Of a DNA stretch of 12,405 bases, positions 1-5,940 are shown piece after piece. Made by a program: the position numbers and the translations under genes. This DNA comes from Saprospiraceae bacterium (GTDB lineage Bacteria; Bacteroidota; Bacteroidia; Chitinophagales; Saprospiraceae): positions 1-12,405 of the forward strand of contig SCUG01000344.1 in NCBI GenBank assembly GCA_004297645.1, in the 5' to 3' direction. Numbering within the stretch: position 1 is the stretch's first letter; each line of letters opens with the position of its first letter. A model generated the notes under the pieces. It saw only the letters and a program-made list of their open reading frames with translations. It was not told the DNA's origin and did no database searches.

Positions 1-77
1 CTCAGACAGCGATTCAAGCTGACTGATTTGGTTAGATCAAGTGTCCTTTTTTTGACCCCGGCAAACCAAGACCGCCA

Positions 78-100
78 CCGCCAACTGCGGGGCGGCTTTT
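78..100 (+). terminator. Weak candidate terminator for a gene upstream of the window
   Basis: CCGCC (78-82) pairs perfectly with GGCGG (91-95) around an 8-nt loop, followed by C and four T. The stem and T-tract are both short, and no upstream gene is visible, so this is only a possibility. Confidence 0.25.
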
Positions 101-423
101 CCCAAAGTATTTCTACCCGTATTCCTTCTTTTAAAAGCTGTGAAAACTTTGGGGCTATTTCATACAGGATTTCTCCGGCTCATTGGCTTAGCGTGGCAAT
201 GAGCTTTTTTTTTGCGGACATTAGATGGGGCGGCGATGGACGAGTAGGGGCATCATTCAGTGGGGCATTTTGGGCAAATTAGATTTCAATGCCAATTCTT
301 CCAGCCGTTCAGGGAATTGGAAGTTGGCAAAAGCTTGCCATTAAATGGCGGATTGAAAAACAAACACAGCAAAATGAACGCGCTCCCGTCTAATATCTTC
401 CGTCCAATATCTGCTGTCTTCAG

Positions 424-459
424 AAAAAAACCGGCCGCCCCGAATTAACGGAAGCGGCC
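424..459 (-). terminator. Rho-independent terminator of the hybrid histidine kinase gene
   Basis: Read on the minus strand, GGCCGC (459-454) pairs with GCGGCC (438-433). An inner CCG/CGG pair (451-449 with 442-440) closes a 6-nt loop. Two bases later come seven T (430-424). The structure lies about 160 nt beyond the kinase stop codon at 620, with no other minus-strand gene in between. Confidence 0.65.
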
Positions 460-619
460 AGAGAAAACGTGCTAAATTTTATTCTTCGGTTTGAGGGCTG
501 TCACGTGTGGGGTATTTTCAGAGGGGGGAATCCTGAATGGTAAGAGCTTGTTTGTTTACGTTGGGGCAAAGGTATGCCACCCGCCGGTGCAGTGCGGGTA
601 ATCACGTTAACAAAAACCT

Positions 620-2353
620 CTAATTTGGTAAACTGCCGGAAGAATGGCCGCCGGTTTCTGACGGAGAAACTCCGAAATGCTTTTTGTAGGCCTTGCTAAA
701 ATAGTTGGGATTTCCGAAGCCCACCTCGTAAGCCACGGAGGAAACAGAGTCTCCGTTTTTCTCCAGCAAATGCCGGGCGCGTTCCAAACGGATGGTGCGC
801 AACAAGTCTCCCGGTGGCAGGCCTGCCAGCGATTTCAGCTTTTTGAACAACTGCACCCGGCTGATGCACATGGCTCCGGCCAATTGCTCTACCCCGAATC
901 CGGCGTCGTCGAGGTGCTTGCGGATGAGCGCAAGGGTACGCTCCAGGAAAGGGTCTAAGGTAGGTGCGTCCGCCTGCGCATCTGTCCAGTCTAACCGCAA
1001 GATGGTTTGAAACCGCTCCCGTAGCAGGCGGCGGTTTTCGAGCAGATTGTGGAGGGTCAGGGCCAGCTCTTTGAGCGAAAAAGGCTTGCTGAGGTAGGCA
1101 TCGGCTTTGGCATTTAGCGCATCGAGCCGCGTTTCCACGCCGGTACGGGCGGTCAGCACCAACACGGGGATATGGGAGGTGAGGTCCTCATTTTTCAATG
1201 TTAGGCAAAGCGCCATGCCATCCATTTGGCCGGGCAGCATAACGTCCGTCACCACGATGTCAGGGATTTGGCCTTCGGCCAAAGAGAACCCCTCCTCCGC
1301 CGTGCCCGCTTCGAGCACTTCGTACCCCGCCGATAGCTCCGAAGTGATAAAGGAACGCAGTTCTGCATTGTCTTCGACTAAAAGAAGAAGCGGACGCTCC
1401 GCAGGTAGCCTGGGAGTGGCCGGGGGAAAATTTTCCACAGTATTGGCTTTTTGCGGGGTGGCCTGCTCAAGCGGCAAAACGACTAAGAAGGCCGTCCCCT
1501 TCCCTTCCTCCGAAGTCAGTGAAATCTGTCCACCCAAAAGCTTGGTGAGCCGCTGCACCAATGCAAGGCCAATGCCCGAACCGGCCCTTGTGCCGTCATT
1601 GGCCAGCCCCTGCCCGAAGCGCTCGAAAATGGACGTTTGCATCTCTGCCGGAATACCCGGCCCCGTGTCGGCAACCTGGAATTGCAGCTTCCGGCCATCG
1701 TCCAAGGTGTCGAGTTGTAAGTGCACTTTGCTGCCTCCCGGCGAATATTTGATGGCGTTGATGAGCAGGTTGGAGAGTATCGTTTCCAGCTTGTCGAAGT
1801 CCACTTTGCCCCATAGCTCGTCTTCGCCGGAGGCGAAGGTCAGATGGATGCCTTTGTTGGCGGCCTGGTGCTGAAAACGCTCCACAATGATGCGCACCTC
1901 TGCCGCCACATCGCCCAGCAGGGGCGCCACGGTCATGGCGTTGGCTTCCAGCTTATTCCATTTGAGGATGTCATTGAAATGGCGCAACAACTCACGGGCT
2001 TGGTGCAGTGCCATATCTATTTCGGGGTGCGGGTGCTCCCCGGCCAGCTTTTCCAACGGGCTGATGACCAACGACAGCGGCGTGCGCAATTCGTGCGTCA
2101 GATTTACGTAAAGCTGCTCCCGGAACATCGCTATTTCCCGGTCTTTCGAGGCCAGCATTTGCAGCTCTTTCACCCGCTGCCGGCTGCGAAACACCACGTA
2201 CCACACCACTGCTGCTGCCAATAACAACAGCGTCAATACGACGAGCAAAACCTCCCATACGGGAAGGTCACGTGAGTAAGTGGCGTCTCTGGTTTGGCTG
2301 AATGCAGCAAACGGGGAAAGGAGTATTATCGAAATGATGAGCGTGTGTTTCAT
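620..2353 (-). CDS. Hybrid histidine kinase / response regulator with AraC-type HTH, lacking a periplasmic sensor domain
   Basis: One-protein two-component system of the Bacteroidota hybrid type (577 aa from the chosen start). Visible in order: signal-peptide-like residues 1-20; a membrane segment at about 33-55; a DHp domain with the phospho-accepting His87 in the NLTHELRTPLS motif; an HATPase domain with N-box around 192-202, G1 DTGPGIP (about 229-235) and G2 GSGIGLAL (about 258-265); a receiver domain with acidic pair Glu327/Asp328, phospho-Asp370, Thr401 and Lys423; and a C-terminal AraC HTH (about 470-563). Family members usually carry a large periplasmic sensor (often beta-propeller plus Y_Y_Y). 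Here only about 12 residues separate the signal peptide from the membrane segment. I chose the start at 2353 because it puts the signal peptide at the N-terminus; the frame stays open to an ATG at 2524. It presumably phosphorylates itself and binds DNA to control unknown targets. The signal it senses cannot be read from the sequence. Confidence 0.92.
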   Translation of the reverse strand: MKHTLIISIILLSPFAAFSQTRDATYSRDLPVWEVLLVVLTLLLLAAAVVWYVVFRSRQRVKELQMLASKDREIAMFREQLYVNLTHELRTPLSLVISPLEKLAGEHPHPEIDMALHQARELLRHFNDILKWNKLEANAMTVAPLLGDVAAEVRIIVERFQHQAANKGIHLTFASGEDELWGKVDFDKLETILSNLLINAIKYSPGGSKVHLQLDTLDDGRKLQFQVADTGPGIPAEMQTSIFERFGQGLANDGTRAGSGIGLALVQRLTKLLGGQISLTSEEGKGTAFLVVLPLEQATPQKANTVENFPPATPRLPAERPLLLLVEDNAELRSFITSELSAGYEVLEAGTAEEGFSLAEGQIPDIVVTDVMLPGQMDGMALCLTLKNEDLTSHIPVLVLTARTGVETRLDALNAKADAYLSKPFSLKELALTLHNLLENRRLLRERFQTILRLDWTDAQADAPTLDPFLERTLALIRKHLDDAGFGVEQLAGAMCISRVQLFKKLKSLAGLPPGDLLRTIRLERARHLLEKNGDSVSSVAYEVGFGNPNYFSKAYKKHFGVSPSETGGHSSGSLPN

Positions 2354-2529
2354 TGGTGAATTTTTTGGCAGTTGCCAGAATGGGAAAGAGGCTGTTGCAG
2401 GTGCCACAGAGTAGATGATTTGGAAGAGCGGGGGACTGTTTACGTCATCAGTATTGTTGTTTTCGTAACGCAGGATTTTTGTCAAGCTGCCCAAAAATTC
2501 TGGCGTCATAGTTTGAGGTTTCACATTCC

Positions 2530-2559
2530 CAAAGGTAACGAAGCCGCCTCACCAACCAA
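2530..2559 (-). promoter_or_regulatory. Probable Bacteroidota-type promoter of the hybrid kinase gene
   Basis: On the minus strand, TACCTTTG (2537-2530) matches the -7 consensus TAnnTTTG exactly. It is preceded, after 19 nt, by GTTG (TTG at 2559-2557), close to the -33 element TTTG. Both elements overlap the last codons or stop of the HAD gene (stop at 2549). The predicted transcript would start near 2525, giving a leader of about 170 nt before the ATG at 2353. Assigned by consensus only. Confidence 0.4.
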
Positions 2560-3157
2560 CTCCGAATCCCCTCAAATCTTCCTTCAACTGCTGCGCCGAC
2601 TTATAATGGACGCCCACCAAACCTATCTTCTTCGCCGCAGCTACATTGGCAGCATTGTCGTCAATGAACACCGCAGAGGCAGGCGCCACCCCGTAACGGT
2701 GCAGTAATATTTCGTATAGCTCCGGGCGGGGTTTGATGGTCTTTTCCACGCCCGACACCACGATGCCCTCGAACCAGTGCAGGAAATCGTACCGCTCCAG
2801 CGCCACCGGGAAAGTTTCTGCCGACCAGTTGGTCAGCGCCAGCAGGCGGTGCGATTGGGCATCTTTGAGGTGGCGCAGCAGGGCCACAGTCTCCTTGACC
2901 GGGCCACCGAGCATCTCCTCCCAACGGCCGTAAAAGGCGCGGATAGGCTCCTCGTATTTCGGGAACTGAGCGACGCGCTCTTCGGTGGCCAACGCCAGCG
3001 ATTTCCCGGCGTCCTGCTCTAAGTTCCACTCGTGGGTACAGATATTTTCAAAAAAATAGTCCATTTCCTCTTCGGTGCTGAAAATGGTGCGGAAGACGTA
3101 GCGGGGGTTCCAATCAATCAGCACGCCGCCGAGGTCGAAGATGATGGTATCGAGCAT
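2549..3157 (-). CDS. HAD-superfamily hydrolase (subfamily IA, YihX-like phosphatase)
   Basis: Cytosolic phosphatase of 202 aa, probably acting on a small phosphorylated metabolite such as a sugar phosphate. HAD motif I is FDLGGVLIDWN, with nucleophile Asp8. The usual DxD is replaced by D-L-G-G, as is common in this IA-variant-3 branch, so the general-acid Asp is not in its classical place. Motif II is LTNWS (Thr109 to Ser112), motif III is Lys142 in KPRPELYEILL, and motif IV is FIDDNAANV with Asp166/Asp167. An all-helical cap (about 16-90) follows motif I. Length is typical and the gene looks complete. It starts 25 bp after the small gene upstream (stop at 3183), consistent with co-transcription. 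Substrate cannot be predicted from the sequence. Confidence 0.9.
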   Translation of the reverse strand: MLDTIIFDLGGVLIDWNPRYVFRTIFSTEEEMDYFFENICTHEWNLEQDAGKSLALATEERVAQFPKYEEPIRAFYGRWEEMLGGPVKETVALLRHLKDAQSHRLLALTNWSAETFPVALERYDFLHWFEGIVVSGVEKTIKPRPELYEILLHRYGVAPASAVFIDDNAANVAAAKKIGLVGVHYKSAQQLKEDLRGFGVGW

Positions 3158-3182
3158 GTTTATGAGATGGTTCTTGTTTGGA

Positions 3183-3524
3183 TTAAGCTTGTACAGCTTC
3201 GCTTTTAAGTTCTGCCCATTCTTGGGTAATATGGGCTACAACTTCCAATAAATAAGTGGCAGGAATATTATCAGGAAAAGATTTTTTAAGGATGGCAATT
3301 ACTACAAGTTTGAGGGGCTGCCCGGGATTTGCCTCAAAGTATTCTCTTGTTAAGAGGCCAATTCTTTCCTTCTGTTTTTTCCAATACTTTGGGGAAAATA
3401 ATTCGTTTCTATCAGCTTTTTCAAAAAATGCCTGCTCCCCCTTCGTGAATAGATGTTTGGTCTGAGGAGAGTAAACCATCGTTTCGCTGGATGGCCTCGC
3501 AGTAGCTGTTCTTTTTTGCTTCAT
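3183..3524 (-). CDS. Small protein of unknown function, paired with DUF6934 gene
   Basis: A 113-residue basic, soluble protein that I do not recognise. It shows no signal peptide, membrane segment or metal-binding motif. The first 15 residues (Lys/Arg/Ser/Thr-rich) look disordered, and a later start at Met16 (MVYSPQTKH) is possible. The middle (about 27-60) is rich in Lys, Phe and Glu. The C-terminal half (about 70-113) looks like alternating hydrophobic helices. It begins 23 bp after the DUF6934 gene and ends 25 bp before the HAD gene, so it is probably translated from the same mRNA. Codon use and the intact frame support a real gene. A functional pairing with the DUF6934 protein is an inference from position only. 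Confidence 0.7.
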   Translation of the reverse strand: MKQKRTATARPSSETMVYSPQTKHLFTKGEQAFFEKADRNELFSPKYWKKQKERIGLLTREYFEANPGQPLKLVVIAILKKSFPDNIPATYLLEVVAHITQEWAELKSEAVQA

Positions 3525-3547
3525 CTTGAAAAAAATTGAACCGAAAG

Positions 3548-3985
3548 TTACCGGCTTTTGATTTGAATTTCAAACTTCTGGTAAAAATGCGCGGGGTTGT
3601 AAATCTCCATTCCCTTTTCCCAAATACCCCTTGCCTCAAAGATTTGTTCAATCTCGTGTTGCCTTCTTTTGAAAATGGCGTTGTAAAAAATCAGTCTTTT
3701 TTCATCTATCGCTTCTATTTCCAGAATGGCATCCGGGTGTTGCTCAAAAAATTCATAGACCGCCTTGGCAACGGTTGAAATTACTTTTACCGGATCCCGA
3801 TTGTTCGAAATATCCTCGTCGTGTAGTTCTTCGCCAATGATGTCCCCAAAGGCAAGGTTGTACCGGCTTTCTGCCAATCTTTCAAACAGGACGAATTTGT
3901 CTATCACTCTTTTTTCCCCAATGCTTTTGAAACGGAAGTGCCGTTTACTGGCACTTGCCAATAAAGGGTAGTGCTCCTTAATCAT
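3548..3985 (-). CDS. DUF6934 family protein
   Basis: A 145-residue soluble protein resembling the Bacteroidota family DUF6934, as I recall it. Supporting features are YNLAFGD (about residues 42-48), then SNNRDPVKVISTVAKAVYEFFEQHPDA (a conserved Asn-Asn-x-Asp and Lys-Val-x-x-Thr-Val-Ala block) and an Arg-x-x-x-Tyr-type segment (KRLIFYNAIFKRR). No signal peptide, membrane helix or known catalytic motif is visible, and the biochemical role of the family is not known to me. The gene is 43 bp from the aminopeptidase gene and is followed after 23 bp by a small unknown gene, suggesting a two-gene unit inside a longer operon. Family members often sit in accessory, patchily distributed loci. A toxin-antitoxin or defence role would be speculation. 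Confidence 0.75.
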   Translation of the reverse strand: MIKEHYPLLASASKRHFRFKSIGEKRVIDKFVLFERLAESRYNLAFGDIIGEELHDEDISNNRDPVKVISTVAKAVYEFFEQHPDAILEIEAIDEKRLIFYNAIFKRRQHEIEQIFEARGIWEKGMEIYNPAHFYQKFEIQIKSR

Positions 3986-4028
3986 CGCGCATGTTTTCTA
4001 AAATGGCGTAACAATTAACGTCCAGACC

Positions 4029-5420
4029 TCATGCCTCAGACCTAAGACCTTCCACTTCATCCGCCGTTTTCGGAATCGGCTTGCCCAAGATTCGATGGCC
4101 GTTTTCAGTAATCAGCACATTGTCTTCGGTGCGCACGCCGCCGAACCTGCGGTAGGCGTCGAGTTTGTCGTAGTTGATGAAATCGGTGAACTTGCCCGCT
4201 GCCTTCCATTGGTCTATCAGTTCGGGGATAAAGTAAATGCCAGGCTCCACGGTGAGCACGAAGCCGGGTTCGAGCGCACGGGCCAGCCGCAGGTAGGCCG
4301 TGCCGAATTGCGTGCTGCGCTCCATGCCCTCGGAGTAGCCGGTGTATTGTTCGCCGAGGTCTTCCATGTCGTGAACGTCGAGGCCGAGCATGTGGCCGAG
4401 GCCATGTGGGAAAAAGAGCGCATGAGCGCCCTGCGCCACAGCCTCGTCGAGGCCGCCCTTCATCAGGCCGAGGCCTGCCAGGCCACCGGCCATGCGGCGG
4501 GCTGCTGCGAGGTGCACCTCTTTGTAGGTGATGCCGGGTTTGCACATTTCGATGGAACTCACCTCGGCATCGAGCACGATGTCGTAAATTTCGCGTTGCT
4601 GTTGCGTGAATTTTTTGGCCACGGGGAGGGTGCGGGTGATGTCGCCGGCATAGTGCATGGCGGTTTCGGCGCCGAAGTCGCCGAGCACCAACTGCCCTTC
4701 TTTCATCGTGTTGCCGTGGTAGTGGTTGTGGAGGGTCTGGCCATTTACCGTGAGGATGATGCCGTAGGATATGTCGCCGCCCATGCCGGTGGCGATGCCC
4801 TGGGCGATGCCCGCCAACTGTGATTCCTTTTTGCCTGCGGCAACGGCCCTCATCACGGCCACGTGCATGGCGCCGGTGATGTTCACGGCCCTTTCCATTT
4901 CGGCCACTTCTTCTTCCGATTTGTGGGAGCGCAGCGCCACGATGGCTTTGATGAGTTCCACCGACGATTTTTCCTTCAGCTTCGGCGCCGCGGTTTTGAG
5001 CGCTCCGCTCAACAACAGCATGTTGTCGTGGCGGTAGGGCGGGGTGAAATGCACCGTGCGCCCGTCCTTGACGGCTTTTTTCAAAAAAGCAGGCAAGCCG
5101 CCGGAGGGTAGCGTTTTGGCAACGCCCACCTTGGCGGCGCGGCTGGCCAGCGTGGGGTGCGGCCCCGTCCAGACGATGTCCTCCACCGTCAGTTCGTCGC
5201 CGAAAATGATGGTCTGGTTTTCATCCAAATCAATGACGGCGGCCAGGCCGGGCTGGTCAATGCCGAAGAAATAGAGGAAGTTGCTGTCCTGGCGGAAGCG
5301 GTACACGTTGTCTTTGTAATTCATGCCCACGTCGTTGTTGCCCAAAAAGAGCAATACGCCGGAGGGGATTTGTTTTTGGAGTTGTTCCCTGCGCTGGGTG
5401 TAGGTTTTTGTTGAAAACAT
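4029..5420 (-). CDS. pepP: Xaa-Pro aminopeptidase (aminopeptidase P, M24B metallopeptidase)
   Basis: Cytosolic dinuclear-metal peptidase (463 aa) that removes an N-terminal residue preceding proline. The N-terminal AMP_N domain (about 1-140) begins RREQLQKQIPSG and contains the typical YRFRQDSNFLYFFG. The pita-bread catalytic domain (about 170-445) has all five metal ligands: Asp248 (GDFGAET), Asp260 (YAGDITRT), His343 (PHGLGHMLGLDVHD), Glu392 (VEPGIY) and Glu432 (GGVRTEDN). No signal peptide is present. The length matches Bacteroidota and E. coli PepP-type enzymes. The ATG at 5420 follows the Dabb-protein stop by 23 bp, indicating co-transcription. The leader is A/T-rich without a Shine-Dalgarno sequence, as is usual in this phylum. 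Confidence 0.95.
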   Translation of the reverse strand: MFSTKTYTQRREQLQKQIPSGVLLFLGNNDVGMNYKDNVYRFRQDSNFLYFFGIDQPGLAAVIDLDENQTIIFGDELTVEDIVWTGPHPTLASRAAKVGVAKTLPSGGLPAFLKKAVKDGRTVHFTPPYRHDNMLLLSGALKTAAPKLKEKSSVELIKAIVALRSHKSEEEVAEMERAVNITGAMHVAVMRAVAAGKKESQLAGIAQGIATGMGGDISYGIILTVNGQTLHNHYHGNTMKEGQLVLGDFGAETAMHYAGDITRTLPVAKKFTQQQREIYDIVLDAEVSSIEMCKPGITYKEVHLAAARRMAGGLAGLGLMKGGLDEAVAQGAHALFFPHGLGHMLGLDVHDMEDLGEQYTGYSEGMERSTQFGTAYLRLARALEPGFVLTVEPGIYFIPELIDQWKAAGKFTDFINYDKLDAYRRFGGVRTEDNVLITENGHRILGKPIPKTADEVEGLRSEA

Positions 5421-5443
5421 TTTAAGAAATTGAGAGTGAAGAA

Positions 5444-5854
5444 TTAAGCATCCACCGAATCGTACACCACCACTTTGCTCCAGAGGTGGGAGTAGTCTTC
5501 GACGAATTTTTTGTGAATGGGGTCCACCTGATAGGCGTCCTGGTCTGCTTTTGTTTTGAAAAATGCCAGCCAGGAAACGGCATAGCTGCCGTCCACCACC
5601 TCGCGGGGTGTGCCGGCGGGATGGCCGATGTGGTAACTCTTGATGGTTTTCACCGTGGCCAATTTCTGCAATCCCCCGATGAGCATGTGGATGTCATCTT
5701 TGCTTTCAGGGGTTTTCAACCAAAAGTAAACCTGGTGAACGAAGATGTTCTTCATGGTTTTCGGTTTTGATGCAAAACCGGCACTACCAGCCAACGGCAG
5801 CATAGCCGTAGCCCCGGCAGTTTTGATGAAGCGGCGGCGGGATGGGTTTTTCAT
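5444..5854 (-). CDS. Tat-exported Dabb (stress-responsive A/B barrel) domain protein
   Basis: A 136-residue protein. The N-terminus has a twin-arginine signal (SRRRFIK, residues 5-11) followed by a hydrophobic stretch ending near LAGSAGFAS (about 21-29), so export of a folded protein to the periplasm is likely. The mature part (from about 34, MKNIFVHQVYFWLK) is a Dabb ferredoxin-like alpha/beta barrel, with the typical start VHQVYFWLK, a central SYAVSWLAFFKTKADQDAYQ, and a conserved HKKF near His114. Dabb proteins are small dimeric barrels; some bind or act on hydrophobic small molecules, but many have unknown roles. An internal Met34 could start a cytosolic form. It is the first gene of the probable operon leading into pepP, 86 bp from the M1 peptidase stop. 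Confidence 0.85.
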   Translation of the reverse strand: MKNPSRRRFIKTAGATAMLPLAGSAGFASKPKTMKNIFVHQVYFWLKTPESKDDIHMLIGGLQKLATVKTIKSYHIGHPAGTPREVVDGSYAVSWLAFFKTKADQDAYQVDPIHKKFVEDYSHLWSKVVVYDSVDA

Positions 5855-5884
5855 TTTCTTTTAAATCAGAGTTTGTTTGATCTT

Positions 5885-5913
5885 AACCGGATGGCTGGCA
5901 GTCACCGGCTAAT
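5885..5913 (-). terminator. Weak hairpin downstream of the M1 peptidase gene
   Basis: On the minus strand AGCCGG and CCGGTT can pair around a 14-nt loop, about 30 nt beyond the peptidase stop at 5941. There is no T-run, so termination here is doubtful. It could instead act as an mRNA-stabilising hairpin. Confidence 0.2.
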
Positions 5914-5940
5914 TTTGCCTCTGTTGTTATGCACTCAATT

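Larger units (their letters stand above)
1..619. other. Region with no convincing gene
   Basis: The reading frames here give unnatural-looking proteins without recognisable motifs, so I call no gene. Two plus-strand frames end at 22 and 26 (tails SDSDSS and QTAIQAD), so an upstream plus-strand gene could end right at the window edge, but this cannot be confirmed. The region contains a weak plus-strand terminator candidate (78-100) and a strong minus-strand terminator (424-459). It also holds a hairpin just downstream of the kinase stop codon (ACCCGC at 579-584 with GCGGGT at 594-599, 9-nt loop) that has no T-tract. Confidence 0.6.

Noticed and set aside
28..448. Two short plus-strand frames in the left gene-free region
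   Set aside because: Their translations show no motif, signal peptide or natural composition, and they partly overlap each other; no promoter was seen upstream.
1107..1874. 255-codon open frame on the plus strand inside the kinase gene
   Set aside because: It is Ser/Pro/Lys-rich with no motif, while the minus strand carries intact kinase and receiver motifs in the same region.
2354..2524. 57-residue N-terminal extension of the kinase
   Set aside because: It would place the signal-peptide-like segment internally and has no domain features, so the ATG at 2353 is preferred; kept only as an open question because of the promoter near 2530-2559.
3183..3985. Calling the DUF6934 pair a toxin-antitoxin system
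   Set aside because: Neither protein shows a known toxin fold, nuclease motif or DNA-binding antitoxin motif; only gene spacing suggests a pair.
4095..4823. 242-codon open frame on the plus strand opposite pepP
   Set aside because: A shadow of the aminopeptidase catalytic domain; composition is dominated by Ala, Val, Glu and His with no family features.
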